From Nageia nagi (taxonomy: Eukaryota; Pinophyta): a DNA stretch of 64,000 nucleotides. Below are positions 44,981-55,925 of the stretch, in pieces. Made by a program: the position numbers and the translations under genes. Location: positions 1,178,001 to 1,242,000 of the forward strand of contig JBITNC010000001.1 of assembly GCA_050084985.1 (NCBI GenBank), read 5' to 3'. How positions within the stretch are numbered: position 1 is the first letter of the stretch; each line of letters begins with the position of its first letter. A model generated the notes under the pieces. It saw only the letters and a program-made list of their open reading frames with translations, was not told the origin of the DNA and did not search any database.

Positions 44981-45014
44981 CTAAAATTTTAGCCCCAAAT
45001 GTTTTTTCACATAA

Positions 45015-45026
45015 GCTCTGATACCA
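45015..45026 (-). other. Primer binding site of Gypsy-B
   Basis: TGGTATCAGAGC on the minus strand, a perfect initiator-methionine tRNA primer site, two bases after the 5' LTR. Confidence 0.88.
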
Positions 45027-45028
45027 CA

Positions 45029-45226
45029 TGATCTATAATCATCGAATGCTTATAGCATACTCAGATCCTCACTTATAAATTTTGAATGAAAAAATAATCA
45101 TCATTATGAGATCATACAAAATTGCATATAAAATAAAAATTGCATAATGTAAAACTACAAAACTAGCAATCTCAACTACATAACAAGATCAACACAATGA
45201 TTTTACCTGGGTTCACCCAATATGGG
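45029..45226 (-). repeat. Gypsy-B 5' LTR, left part before Tat-C
   Basis: Matches 39666-39865. It stops at ...CACCCAATATGGG, where Tat-C starts; the rest of this LTR is at 53936-54436. Confidence 0.88.
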
Positions 45227-45867
45227 TGTATAAGTTAAATAATGCAATTAATGCAAATGGGGTTGATTAATGCACTATTGCTTTACTTTGTAAATATTGA
45301 TGCATATATCATAAATATGGCAATAACATGTAATAGAAATGTAGTAGTATTTACTTAGATTTAATATTTGTTCTATTAATTAGAAAATGCATAAAAGATA
45401 GAGTATACATTCATGAGCAAGTATGCCTCCCATGCCCTAGAATTGGTATGTTACTGATGCCATAAGATGAGCAAAATTACAAATGCAAACAAGAATGTAG
45501 AGATGAGCAAATTAACAAATAATTAAATGATGAGCATACATGTGAACTTACAAGGCCATAGATACGTAATATAGATAAACAAAACAAGTTGCATTCCTTC
45601 AAATGATATTGAATTGATAATCTTTGTATTATCTTGAAATGATTATTTTCCCCTAATTCACCCATGATCCTAGGTCATCAAATGATGCCTTTATATATAA
45701 TACAAGTTTACATGACTTTGATATTTTGACCCCTTGTACATTCCACAAGGGTCAAATACATGGCTTACACCCCTTTTATATATTTTTAATTCCTTTTTAA
45801 ATAATACATTTTTAAGAGATTAAAATGATTTATTAAATACATAAAGGTTCATTTTAAAGCATCTACA
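45227..45867 (-). repeat. Tat-C 3' LTR
   Basis: Plus-strand bounds TGTATAAGTT and AGCATCTACA. Aligns with 53299-53935 (shared 'aaataatgcaatt', 'agaattgg', 'aattaacaaataattaaatg'). Confidence 0.9.
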
Positions 45868-45885
45868 TTTTCCCCTATTTGGATG
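45868..45885 (-). other. Polypurine tract of Tat-C
   Basis: On the minus strand CATCCAAATAGGGGAAAA leads straight into the LTR start TGTAGATGC. The same layout occurs at Tat-A and Tat-E. Confidence 0.75.
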
Positions 45886-46289
45886 TGTGATTGAAGCAAT
45901 GAAATTACATGTCTACAAAAGTGTAGAAGAAGTATAAAAGAAATTTTTTTGATCCTTTTGCTAATGCTGATTGAATGATGATGAGGGTCCTTATGTTGCT
46001 CCCCTTTTGACATGGGTGCCCTAGGAAAGATCCTTAAGTGGAGTAGTCAAGGTAAAAGTTGCTGAAGAAGCTATGTTTAGGAATATTATTTGGATGATTG
46101 TAGAAATCCATATCCAAAGCTAGAGATGGAAGATATGATGTGTCTCCTTTATATTATTTCAACCATGAATCTAGTCATTCCATTGTGTTAGGTACTCAAT
46201 AATTAGATGCACTTACATCCATGCCCTAAAAAAGTGGGGTTATGCTTTGGATGGGTGGAAATGGTAATGAAATGTACATCATTGGTCGC

Positions 46290-47040
46290 CTAAAAGATAG
46301 TGAGCATGGATCTGGTGCCCTAGTTTTGACTATAAGTTTCTCTTATTATTTTGGATCTATGTACCTATAATGAAATGTTAGCCATAAAAATATGATGTAT
46401 ACATAGTAAGTTATGTCGTCCATCAGAGATGATCCAATGTTAGCAATCTTACTCATGACTACATTACTAATTTATATTTTAAGTAAGTGAAATATCAGTA
46501 ATGATTTCATTGGTCAATAGTAATCATACATTTGTATGTTTATGATTCGATGATAGTATGCTTTTGATGAGTTCAAAGCAAAAACCATGCAGATACATAG
46601 CAAAATGTATCATCCATTGGAGATGATCTAATGTCAACAAAGTGCTAACAGTTGTATCATTGGTTTACTTTTAAGTGAGGGAACTCTCATTAGCCATTTT
46701 GTTGGCCATCAATGATCATACATTTGTATGTCTATAATATGAAGATAATATGCTTTTAATGGGTTAAAAAAAAACTATGGATACACAGCAAAATGTATCA
46801 TCCATTAGAGATGATTCAATGTTAACAAAGTGTTAAGGATTGTATCATTGATTTACTTTTAAGTGAGGGAACTCTCACTAGCCATTTTGTTGGTCATCAA
46901 CAATAATGCATTTTTATGTCCATGATTCAAAGATATTAGACTATCACCTCTTTTTTAGGCATGATTTTGGTATCATGCTTATAGTCAAGTACACCATTGG
47001 CATCATTCTTACAATTAAGTACATCAATAGTGTTATTTCC
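46290..47040 (-). repeat. Tandem repeat of about 190 bp in the Tat-C 3' region
   Basis: Units start with 'ttttaagt(a/g)ag' at 46477, 46669 and 46857, spaced 192 and 188 bp, with a partial unit before 46477. Each contains 'catttgtatgt', 'agcaaaatgtatcatccatt' and 'agatgat(c/t)'. The homologous pair in Tat-A is at 20404 and 20593. Position between integrase and PPT is the known site of tandem repeats in Tat/Ogre elements. Confidence 0.83.
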
Positions 47041-47189
47041 TGCTTAGATATTTATAGAAAATTAAAAGAAGTTGTACCCTTGTGTTTGATATGAATTATT
47101 TGCAAGGCATAAAGATATGATTTTCAAGCATAAAAATTCTTGATATGGATGGTGTTGAAATTTTTTGGTTCCTCCTTGCCATCAAAAGT

Positions 47190-48200
47190 TGATATCCTAT
47201 ATGTTCATGATCCTATTGCATCAACAACAACATATGGGTCCAACCAATTGGGTTCAAATTTGTCTTTAGCCTTATCATTTGCTATTGTTTTGTTGATATT
47301 CTCTTTTAATACTAGGTACCCTATTTTGAACTCTTTAGATTTTATCTTCTTTCCAAATTCTCTCTTAAGTTTGGCATGGTAGACCTTTTGATGTTCAATG
47401 GCTTTGATTCTCTTTTCATCTAATAGCTCCAACTATTGCAATCTTGGTTTTCTTGCATCCTCATCTGAAATATCACCCTATAAAGAGATCCTAAGCAAAG
47501 GAATCTCTAATTCAAGTGGTAAAAGGGCCTTATCTCCATATACCAATGAAAAAGGAGTTGCCTGATTGGCTATTTGAACACTAGTTATGTAGGCCCATAG
47601 TGCATATGGAAATTGCTCATGCCAATCTCTTTTGTACTTATCCCATGTTTTGGTAAGAATACTCTTAAGTGTATTATTTGTTGCTTTAGCTTGACCATTT
47701 CCTTGAGGATAGTAAACTAAATAAAAGGTTTTTATGATGTGAAACTTTTTACAAAATGCTTACATATCCTTACCCTTGAAATTTTGACCATTATCCATTA
47801 TCAACCTTTGTGGTACATCAAATCTAGTGATGATGTTTTTTGTAAGGAATGCAATGACTTTTTCTTGTGTAAATGACTTCATGGAGATGGCTTCCACCGA
47901 CTTGGTAGTATATTATGTAGCTATGATGACAAATTTTTGTCCTTCCCTAGAATGAGTATTAATCATGCCAATCAAATATATGCCCCATGTAGCAAAGGGC
48001 TATAGAGGAATAATGGAATTGAGTTCTTGAGTGGGCTATTTTTCTAAGCTTGCATGCTTTCAGCATTGCACACATACTTTCACATGAACTTGACAATCCA
48101 TAGTGGGCCAATAGTACCCTATTCTCAATATATTTTTATAGAGAGCCTTGGCATGAAAATGGCCACCACATAATCCATCATGATCTTGCTCTAAAGTAGT
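47190..48200 (-). pseudogene. Tat-C integrase
   Basis: Reading right to left: GLCGGHFHAKALYKNILRIG and VHVKVCVQC (zinc domain, about 48185-48065), LIGMINTHSREGQKFVIIAT (about 47980-47925), FDVPQRLIMDNGQNFKGKDM (second Asp), YYPQGNGQAKATNNTLKSIL (about 47715-47655). In the last motif relatives have GQAEASN, so the catalytic Glu is Lys. WHEQFPYALWAYITS, FSLVYGDKALLPLELEIPLL, and the open frame 47432-47205 with KAIEHQKVYHAKLKREFGKK and FEPNWLDPYVVVDAIGS close the domain. Stops are few (for example near 48060, 47915 and 47760). Confidence 0.9.
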
Positions 48201-48209
48201 AGCTATCTC

Positions 48210-48930
48210 ATCCTATGTTAAACATCTCAACAAGACACCATCAAAGGATATTCTAGATAAAATATCACCAATGATAACATATTTCATAGCAATCCTTCTC
48301 AATATTAATCTATCATTCTTAGTATATCTAGAAGGAATTCTTTGGTCTTTTAAGTAGCTATAGATATCAAAGTACCAATCTTGAAAAGTATCATCATTTG
48401 TAATAAGATAGGATAAAATAAAATGAAGATGGGTTGTGTAAGATGGAGAACTCAACTTATGGATAGGGAGAATGGTTTCCTCATTTTCAAGCTCAATTGG
48501 AACAAAAGAGGTTGCACTTTCAATAGCATCTATGTATCTATTATTAGTCCTAAGAATGGTCTTAATAATATACATGGCAAGGCTATCCAGTAAATTAAGC
48601 ACAACCACCCTATAAGGCTTTAGTTTCTCATATTTGGTATCATAACTACCCTTCACTTGGTTGAAAACAAGTTGTGAATCCCCATAAGTTTCCATATCTA
48701 TGATTTTTAGTTCTAAGGCAACCTTCAATCCTAGTATTAGAGCCTCATACTCAGCCATATTATTAGTACATTTAAAATCATATTTGTATGCAATAGGGAT
48801 TCCTTGATTAGTATGAGAGACCAAAATAATACCTACCCTTTCTCTATGAGTGCATCTAAAACCATCAAAATATAGGGTCTAGACTATAGGCTCATCCTCC
48901 AAAAGATAAATATAATAATCAAGGATGGAT
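48210..48930 (-). pseudogene. Tat-C archaeal-type RNase H
   Basis: YFDGF*RC-type start near 48875 (first Asp), GIPIAYKYDFKCTNNMAEYE, ALILGLKVALELKIIDMETY, GDSQLVFNQVKGSYDTKYEK and FKDAIESATSF-like end. An open frame of 203 codons (48824-48213) covers most of it and continues into the linker to integrase. This extra RNase H after the polymerase-linked one defines the Tat lineage of Ty3/gypsy. D, E and D positions of the fold are visible. Confidence 0.9.
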
Positions 48931-49118
48931 ATCTCATCAAAGTCACATTGTTGATGCCCTATTGATAGGTCATCAGGCCACTGGCATCATGGCTCCTTAA
49001 AAATGTTAGGAAATTATTCATGGATAGCCTCCTCACCTTCCTAAAGGAAATCTACTATTAGATCTTCAATTTCCTATCCTTTAATAGATTTTTGCTTCAC
49101 CACATTAATATCAAATTC
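48931..49118 (-). other. Linker between the two RNase H domains of Tat-C
   Basis: Acidic sequence with words such as EEAIHE near 49030 and DLSIGHQQCDFDE near 48960. Degenerate; no separate function visible. Confidence 0.5.
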
Positions 49119-49530
49119 TTACAATAACATTAGCCACTTTGAAAATCTACCTGATAAATGTTGTTTATTCATAAGATATTTTAAAGGATTAATAGGACTA
49201 AAAACATATGTGGTGCAATATAATAAGTAATGCCTTAATTTTTTAGTATTAAATATCATAGCAAAGCAAATCTTCTCCATAGGAATGTACCTTGTCTCAT
49301 AGTTAATCAATGTCTTGCTTAGATAATAGATGGCCCTCTCCTTGTTATCTTTAGTTTTTTGACATAACATGGTTCTTATTGCATACAAGGATGCTGAAAT
49401 ATACAAGTAAGTAGGTTGGGAAAAATCCATGTGAACAAGGATAGGGGGATTAAGAAAATATTGCTTAATATCTTCAAATTCCTTTTGGTAATTCTCATCC
49501 CACACAAACTTGACATCCTTCTTAAGTGAG
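49119..49530 (-). pseudogene. Tat-C RNase H linked to reverse transcriptase
   Basis: One open frame of 128 codons: WDENYQKEFEDIKQYFLNPP, ILVHMDFSQPTYLYISASLY, ERAIYYLSKTLINYETRYIP, MEKICFAMIFNTKKLRHYLL, ending LSGRFSKWLMLL. The domain matches Tat-A 30870-30574. Confidence 0.88.
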
Positions 49531-50400
49531 TGAATGGTCTACACTTATCCCCTAGCTATGAGATGAACCTCTAAATTTAGTTTATCTTTCCTTGAAGGAT
49601 TCTAAGTAGTTTCAAGTTTCTAGGGGGAGGCATGTCAACAATGGCTTTTACCATCTTAGGATCTACCTCATTTCCTCTATTTGAAACCATGAATCCTAAC
49701 AATTTTTTGAAAGTAACTCCAAATGCACACTTTGAAGGTTTGAGTCTTAGTTTGTACCTTTGTAAAATGTTGAACACCTCTTCAAGGGCATGGAGATGGT
49801 CTTGACCTTGCTTTGATTTGACAAGAATGTCATCAAGATAGGCCTCCACTATTTTGTAAATATGCTCATGAAGCATAGTGACCATGGCTCTCTGATATGT
49901 AGCACTTGCATTGTTTAGTCTAAAAGGCATAACCTTCCAACAAAAAATATCCCAAGGGGTTGTGAAAGTTGTTTTATGTTGGTCAACATGATTAATTGAA
50001 ATTTTATTGTAACCAAAAAAACCATCCATAATGATAACATATCATGGCTAGCTATGCTATCAATAGTCATATCAATATTGGGTAATGGAAAATCATCTTT
50101 AGGACAAGCATTGTTGATATCATGAAAATTGGTACAGACCTGTATTTCAATAGTTGCTTTAGTAACAAGAATAATGTTGGAAATCCAATTAGAATAATCA
50201 ATAGGCTCTATAAACCCTACTTTCAAGTACTTTTCAATCTCCTTTTTGGTTAACAAGGCCTTGGAAGGATGCATTTTTCTAGGCTTTTGCTTAATTGGTT
50301 TGGCATTCACTTTTAATTTTAAATTATGCATGACAAATGAAGGATCTAACCTAGGCATATCATCATAAGATCAATAAATTTTTTTTAGAATGTTCAATGA
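49531..50400 (-). pseudogene. Tat-C reverse transcriptase
   Basis: Open frames 50358-49915 and 50029-49577 overlap across one frameshift. Blocks in order: KEIEKYLKVGFIEPIDYSNW, VCTNFHDINNACPKDDFPLP, MDGFFGYNKISINHVDQHKT, MPFRLNNASATYQRAMVTML, IVEAYLDDILVKSKQGQDHL (YLDD intact), LRLKPSKCAFGVTFKKLLGF and VSNRGNEVDPKMVKAIVDMP. Length and order are those of a full Tat polymerase. Only a frameshift near 50030 and a few stops break it. Confidence 0.92.
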
Positions 50401-51270
50401 ATTTAGATTTGTACCTTTCTTGCTTGAAAGAGGCTAAGACTACTCCAATTTGAAGTAATATCTCTTTATTTGTAGTACCAATGTTAATTTTTAGCAACTC
50501 TTCTTATGGAAAGGTGAGATATTCCTTATTTTGTAATAATGATGGCAAATCCTTGATAGTAAGGTTAGCAATATCCTCTTCTTCTAAGGATTGAACCTAT
50601 AACACATCATAAAAATTAGCCTTTTGGCCAAAGTAAGCATACTCATGAAGCATATAAGAGGCATGATCTTTCTCATTAGACTTTCAAAATTATGAATATG
50701 CCCCCAAGTATTCAAGCAAATCATCATCAGTCCTAAAACAATCAAAGGCAAGAGGCAAGCTATTATCAATCCATATGTCTTGATCAATTTCAATAGATAA
50801 TTCTATCACATTATATGTTTTAACAAATTGTATAGGACCCCATTTTTTTTTGACCTACCATTACTACTTAGAACTATCTTAGTAAGTTGTGTTTTAGGAA
50901 AAAAAACGTCATACATACCTTTATCAATTTTTCCTAAACCTCCTCCCTTGTACTTGTAATTGTTAACCATATACTTTTGAATAAATGTAGAAGAAAATAT
51001 TTTACTTGATTTGAAAGATGTAGGAACATCATCTACAAAAGACTGGTTCATTATGTCAAATAAAACAAAGTTGCGAGGGTCATTGATGTCACTATTCATA
51101 TGGTGTTGGTACCCTGTATGTAGAATAGCATGTCATTGTTAGCCTAAAATAGCCAATATTCAAGGTCATTCCAATTCTTTAATAGATGTAAATAAGTTTG
51201 TATCTTCAATTTTGTAAGTTCCCATACCTATTTCTATGATTTGCACCTATTTATTAATATTTTCCCCTAA
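50401..51270 (-). pseudogene. Tat-C spacer between protease and polymerase
   Basis: Open frames at 51099-50806 (DPRNFVLFDIMNQSF, KYMVNNYKYKGGGLGKIDKG) and 50793-50584 (NTWGHIHNFESL) have no catalytic motif. The same stretch exists in Tat-A near 32100. This interval is characteristic of Tat elements. Confidence 0.65.
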
Positions 51271-51780
51271 TGTGGGATCATCCAAGGGTTATATTTTGTT
51301 CTATTTTGAAAAGTGGTGGAACCAAGGCTATATCCTTAAAGTCAGCAACATTACATAGTGCATAGGGCTTAGGATTAGCTAAAATTGTATGCACTTCTCC
51401 TTGGAATTCAAATTTCAACCTACCATGTAATGTAGAAGGGACACCTACCATATCATGGATCCAAGGTCTTCCTAAAAGCATGTTAAAAGATAACTTCGAT
51501 TCAACTACCTAAAACTTGGTTGGAATAGTTCTAACTCCTATGGTAATCATCAAGGTAGATATGCCTAGGAGGAATTATCATAGCCTCTCATTTTGAAAGT
51601 ATCTTCTTCTAATGGGGGATGTTTATACCCTTTTCATGCAATTGGAATAAAAAATGGTTAGAACACACATTCATAGTTGAGCCATTGTCTAATATGGTCC
51701 TTTTGACTTCCCATTCATCTACCATAGGGGTGATATATAAGGTTGAACAATCATCTAGTAGTTCTTAGTTGAGTTTGTCA
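51271..51780 (-). pseudogene. Tat-C aspartic protease
   Basis: ILDNGSTMNVCS near 51700-51663 is the active-site loop (D-N-G-S). IGVRTIPTKF near 51545-51515 and LLGRPWIHDMVGVPSTLHGR then LKFEFQGEVHTILANPKPYA (51481-51370) are the conserved C-terminal part. The frame changes between the two halves. Confidence 0.83.
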
Positions 51781-53280
51781 TATTTATAAAAGGAGATAAT
51801 GCCACTTTCCCTAATGGTTTGGAGCTTCTCAAAAAATATATCTACTAAAATGTTAGAAGGAATAGTTTCATTCTTGAATAAGGCATATAAAACATCCCTA
51901 TGATCTTGAGAAGTAAAAATGAGATCATACAAGCTAATCTTGGCTGGTGTGTTTTTTAATTGATCAATCATACTATAAACTTTAGGATCAAGTGGGACAC
52001 TTACTTGTTTAGTGGTGATAGGATTTGAAATATTGCATGGATGTCCTCTTTACAAGTTAGCACACACCTCTTTGACTACTATGACCACATTGATGACATC
52101 TCCTTATTTAGCAAGGTGTTCATCAATCTTGTATCTTCCTTCCTCTGTGAGGGCTATGATAGTTGCTCCCAATATTTTGTAAAAATTTGTAGCATACACT
52201 TTTCATTGATGATAAGTACAATATGCATCAAAGTGTTCCAAAGGAGTATCATCATCAACTTTTTCAATAGGTTGTAGGAGGCCTTTCTTCATTAAGTACC
52301 TGAAAAGAATTCTTGGTTGAATTGGAAATGTGTAGTTGATATCCTTTAAGGAAGTAGATCTTTGTGTCTTTGGAGGAGACTTGGGTCTATTTGTCATATT
52401 AACTGGTTTCTCCTCTTTCTTGGCATATGGTTTCCTATTATCTTTGAAAAAATTGTTAGATGTATATTTAAGCTCTCCTAGAGATAATAAAACTTTTTCT
52501 TTTTGCACTAATTATTAGAATAAAGTACTAAAACCAACATCCTTAGCACTAGGAGCATGCAATTGAAGCATAGGAATGATAGATTCATGAAATATGCTAT
52601 AAATATTAGATTCATATAGTTTAACTCAAGTAATTTGCCATACCATTTTGAAGCATAACACATACTTCTCTATGGTTTCATTGCTTCCTTAATGAAGTGC
52701 ATATAATTCTAAAATATTGCCTTATTATTTAATATTATGCTTGTATTAACCCATAAATGTTTGAACTAAGGTTTTAAAAGAATCAATAGGCTTACCAAGT
52801 AGAGAGTAAAACCAGTGAGTAGAATCACCTTTCAAACTCCCTTGGGAAGAATTTATCCATTAACCTCTCATCCAACCCTATTTCAAAAAGCACTCCTCCT
52901 AAAACCTAATGAGATGTTGCTTGGGATCCTATTCACCATTGACATCTTGAACTTGGAGGTCTTGTGATGTGGTGGTAGGGGAAAATCATGGATTTCATCC
53001 ATCTAGGGTGAAATTAAAATTCCATCATATTCATTAGGATTGGATGGTAGGGAGGTATGGGATGAATCTCCTAGATAAGTCAAGCTAGAACTTGGATTGT
53101 TGTTCATAGCAAGCTGCCTTCGCATATCAATAATATTCATGTTTAGAGCCTAAAGCATGGTCATTATTTGATCCATCTCAACACCATTGGCATAATAAAG
53201 ATAGAAATGCATGACATTGGAAACCTAATCTTGGTAAGAAGGGTTAACATGATCTCACCTCTAGGGCAAGATAAATCAAA
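51781..53280 (-). pseudogene. Tat-C gag
   Basis: The open frame 52508-52203 gives a basic region (RPKSPPKTQRSTS), FRYLMKKGLLQPIEKVDDDT and AYCTYHQ, the Tat gag end. 51971-51765 (MIDQLKNTPAKISLYDLIFT) leads into protease. Upstream, 52520-53280 is strongly broken but contains words such as KFFPREFERSFYSLVLLSTW near 52870-52790. Capsid N-terminus cannot be fixed. Confidence 0.78.
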
Positions 53281-53283
53281 TAG

Positions 53284-53298
53284 TCGGGTTCACCAAAA
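53284..53298 (-). other. Primer binding site of Tat-C
   Basis: TGGTGAACCCGACTA on the minus strand directly after the 5' LTR (four bases of TTTT overlap aside). It is not the initiator-methionine site; the tRNA used was not identified. Tat-A has a decayed equivalent (AATGAACCTATTA) at 55440-55455. Confidence 0.65.
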
Positions 53299-53935
53299 TG
53301 TAGAAGCTAAATAATGCAATTAAGATAAATGGGGTTAATTAATGCACTATTGCTTTGATTTATAAATATTGATGAATATATCAAAAATATCGAAATAATA
53401 AGTATTATGAATGTAGTAGCATTTACTTAGATTTAATATTTGTTTTGTTAATAAGAAAATGCACAAAGGATAGAGTATAAATTCATGAACAAGTACATTA
53501 CCTATGCCCTAGAATTGGCATGCCATCAACATTGTAGGATGAGAAAAATTACAAATGTGAATAAGAATGTAGCAATGAGCGAATTAACAAATAATTAAAT
53601 GATGAGCATACATGTGAACTTATAGGACCATAGATGCATAATATAGATAGACAAAGCAAGTTGTGATCCTTCAAATGATCTTTAATTGATAATTCTTATA
53701 TTAGCTTGAAATGATTATTTGCCCCCTAATTCACCCATGATCCTATAGGTCATCAAATGATGCCTTTAAAAGTTTACATGACTTTGATATTTTGACCCCT
53801 TGTACATTCTACAATGGTCAAATACATAGCCTACACCTCTTTTATATGTTTTTAATCCCTTTTTAAATAATACATTATTAAAAATGATTATTAAATAAAT
53901 AAAGGTTCATTTTGAGGCATCTATAGTGGGCTAAT
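53299..53935 (-). repeat. Tat-C 5' LTR
   Basis: Plus-strand bounds TGTAGAAGCT and GGCATCTATA (CA changed to TA). Pairs with 45227-45867. Confidence 0.9.
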
Positions 53936-54436
53936 CTATCATGGAATTAGAGTCTTCTCTTCTCATTATCTATCTATATTACAATATTACATGCATAGAG
54001 AGATACCATCAACACATTGGCAATACAATCTCCTACAACAATAAGAACAATTGCAAAACTACAAAAACTCTAGAATGACTCTTGGTCTTCCTTCAAATTC
54101 TTATAATCCCAAAATCCTAAACTCTCTCTTATCCACCTCCATGGAATCGAAGAGTAGCATGCCTTTTAAATAAGCTTGAAATCATCTCTAAGATGTCGAT
54201 TAAAGACATTGAATCACTCATATGCCCAAAATGTTGATGTCCCTTCAATTTTCCATGTTGACTCATCAAGGTGCATACCGTTAATGACCTAAATATAGTA
54301 TAGTACATTATTGGTGTCATGGTTTTGTACATTGATCAAATCCAAATTTTAGTATTCATCCTATCTCCAAGCACAAATACCTTTGGAATGAATATTGCTC
54401 CTATAAATATAACCTAACATGATCTAATTTGAATCA
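53936..54436 (-). repeat. Gypsy-B 5' LTR, right part after Tat-C
   Basis: Continues the LTR broken at 45226: GTGGGCTAATCTATCATGG matches 39861-39880 (gtgggctaattcaacatgg). The first five bases are the target duplication of Tat-C. It ends GAATCA at 54436, followed by TGCAT. Confidence 0.88.
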
Positions 54437-54441
54437 TGCAT

Positions 54442-55440
54442 AATGAGTTTAGGCTGAATAAGAAAAGTAAATGTACAATTCCTTATTGTATTAGATCTAG
54501 TAAGAGTAGGTTTTTCAGTTATATTCACATTTTTTTCCTTTTTTCACATATGATTTCTTGTTATATTTGTTCCATATGGCATTTACATACTTGTGTGAAC
54601 CAATCTTAATTAACACTTTTTCTTTTAACAAAGCTCTTTTTTTCATAACTCCAAAATCCAATTTAATATAATCAAGAGCATATTGCTTAATCTTTGGAAG
54701 AATAGAATCAATAAAAATACCATATTTATTTTTCATCTAAATGACTATGAATGGACTTCCATACTTTTTTAAACCATAGGATATACTTCTCTAGAGTCTC
54801 ATTGCTTTACGTAGGGCACATAATTTTGTAACTGTACTCTATCCTTTAACATTATGTTTGTATTGATTCACAAATACTTTTACTAATGACTAAAATGAAT
54901 CTATAGATCCTTTAGAAAAGTTATATAAGCATTGTTGGTTTCATATTTCAAACTCCTTGGGAAGAATTTTGTCATCAATTTTTCCTCAAATCCTAATTTC
55001 ATTAAGCACTCCTCCTGAAATCTAATAAGATATTGTTTTAGGTCTTATTTGCCACTAAACATCTCAAACTTGGGGGCCTTGGGGTCATGTGGTAGGGGCT
55101 AATTGTATATATATATTGATAAGGGTGTGGTGAAGACACTAGTCTTCATTATTACTTCAAGGTCTCTTATCATTCTTAAGTTTGGAAATTCTTGTAGCTA
55201 GGTTAGTCAAAACTAGTTGAGTGTTACTTATAGATGCCTTTGGTTGGGGAGAAAACTTAGCCATATTTTGATTTAGTTGTTGGACTACTTGATCAATTTT
55301 TTGAATAAATTATGTCAATTCTTATGCCATTATACATGATGTTAATACCTTATGATCAGGTAAAGCATGACATTGGTAGAGCTAGATCCATTTCAAAATT
55401 TTTGCAAGATCTCAACTAAGAGGGCAAAGATCATTCAAGA
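54442..55440 (-). pseudogene. Tat-A gag, N-terminal part
   Basis: Open frame 54736-54515: LPKIKQYALDYIKLDFGVMK, ALLKEKVLIKIGSHKYVNAI and KKSYVKKGKK, corresponding to Tat-C gag 'KEKVLLSLGELKYTSNNFFK...RKPYAKKEEK'. Between 54740 and 55440 capsid-like words (for example FQEECLMKLGFEEKLMTKFF near 55015-54960) resemble the Tat-C region 52900-52800. The frame continues at 39665 after Gypsy-B. Confidence 0.8.
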
Positions 55441-55458
55441 TAATAGGTTCATTAAAAA

Positions 55459-55925
55459 TGTATATAGGAAATAATGCACAATTCAATAAACATAACACTA
55501 TTTCTCTACAACTCAAATACTGAAGTATACATATGAAATATATTAGTTATCATAACAATAAATAATGTACCTTATTAGATCTATCAATAACAATCATAAT
55601 CAATTCCTTCACATAATCACCATGCACATAACCATAAAAATAATGATGCCATCATCCCTAGAGCTAGCATGTCACCAACATCATAAAATATTTAGAAATT
55701 GAAGTGAAAATTGAGATATAAGAAGTATAATGAAGGGATAATAACATATTTATGGATAGGTGGTGTTACAAAATACCATTGTTGTTTGGATATATGATCT
55801 GTATGAGTCCTCCTATCTAGTTAATGATGATTTGTTCATATATAAATATTTGCTTTTGATATCCTTTTATAGCCATATCTAGATCTTCTCTTTATCTTAG
55901 TATCATCACATATTACATACTTTAT
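55459..55925 (-). repeat. Tat-A 5' LTR, truncated at 55925
   Basis: Starts TGTATATAGGAAATAATGC and matches 19564-20030 in order. At 55925 similarity ends abruptly; the last 162 bp of the LTR (counterpart 20031-20192) are absent, because Tat-E begins here. Confidence 0.83.

Larger units (their letters stand above)
45227..53935 (-). mobile_element. Tat-C: Tat-lineage Ty3/gypsy element with both LTRs
   Basis: LTRs 45227-45867 and 53299-53935 (641/637 bp) align along their length. ATGGG (45222-45226) and GTGGG (53936-53940) are the target duplication, one base apart. Gypsy-B LTR sequence continues on either side. Minus-strand order: primer site, gag, protease, spacer, reverse transcriptase, RNase H, archaeal-type RNase H, integrase, tandem-repeat 3' region, PPT. 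At 8.7 kb it is nearly full length and the best preserved element in the window. The catalytic integrase glutamate is lysine. Confidence 0.9.
39666..54436 (-). mobile_element. Gypsy-B: Ty3/gypsy chromovirus element, its 5' LTR split by Tat-C
   Basis: The left LTR is 39666-40383; the right LTR is 45029-45226 plus about 53941-54436, separated by Tat-C. TGCAT at 39661-39665 and at 54437-54441 is a perfect target duplication. Internal order on the minus strand: initiator-Met primer site, gag, protease, reverse transcriptase, RNase H, integrase with long C-terminal tail. Without Tat-C the element is about 6.05 kb. It interrupts gag of Tat-A. The fragment at 195-823 on the other strand is from the same family. 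Confidence 0.9.
19564..55925 (-). mobile_element. Tat-A: old Ty3/gypsy element of the Tat lineage, split by several insertions
   Basis: Pieces at 19564-21178, about 28935-32486, 38496-39665 and 54442-55925 join, on the minus strand, into one element in the order 5' LTR, gag, protease, spacer, reverse transcriptase, RNase H, second (archaeal-type) RNase H, integrase, 3' region with tandem repeats, 3' LTR. Each gap coincides with an insertion; three of these have a LTR-defined edge and two have perfect target duplications. Tat-C gives the reference order and matches each piece. The dual RNase H and the motifs MPFGLKNAS and TKNMAEYEALV are Tat-lineage marks. The 5' LTR is cut at 55925 by Tat-E, so the right end and target duplication lie outside the window. 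Confidence 0.83.

Noticed and set aside
46290-47040. Regularly spaced repeats considered as a CRISPR-like array
   Set aside because: The period is about 190 bp with no short spacers, the repeats differ from one another, and the place in a Tat element explains them.
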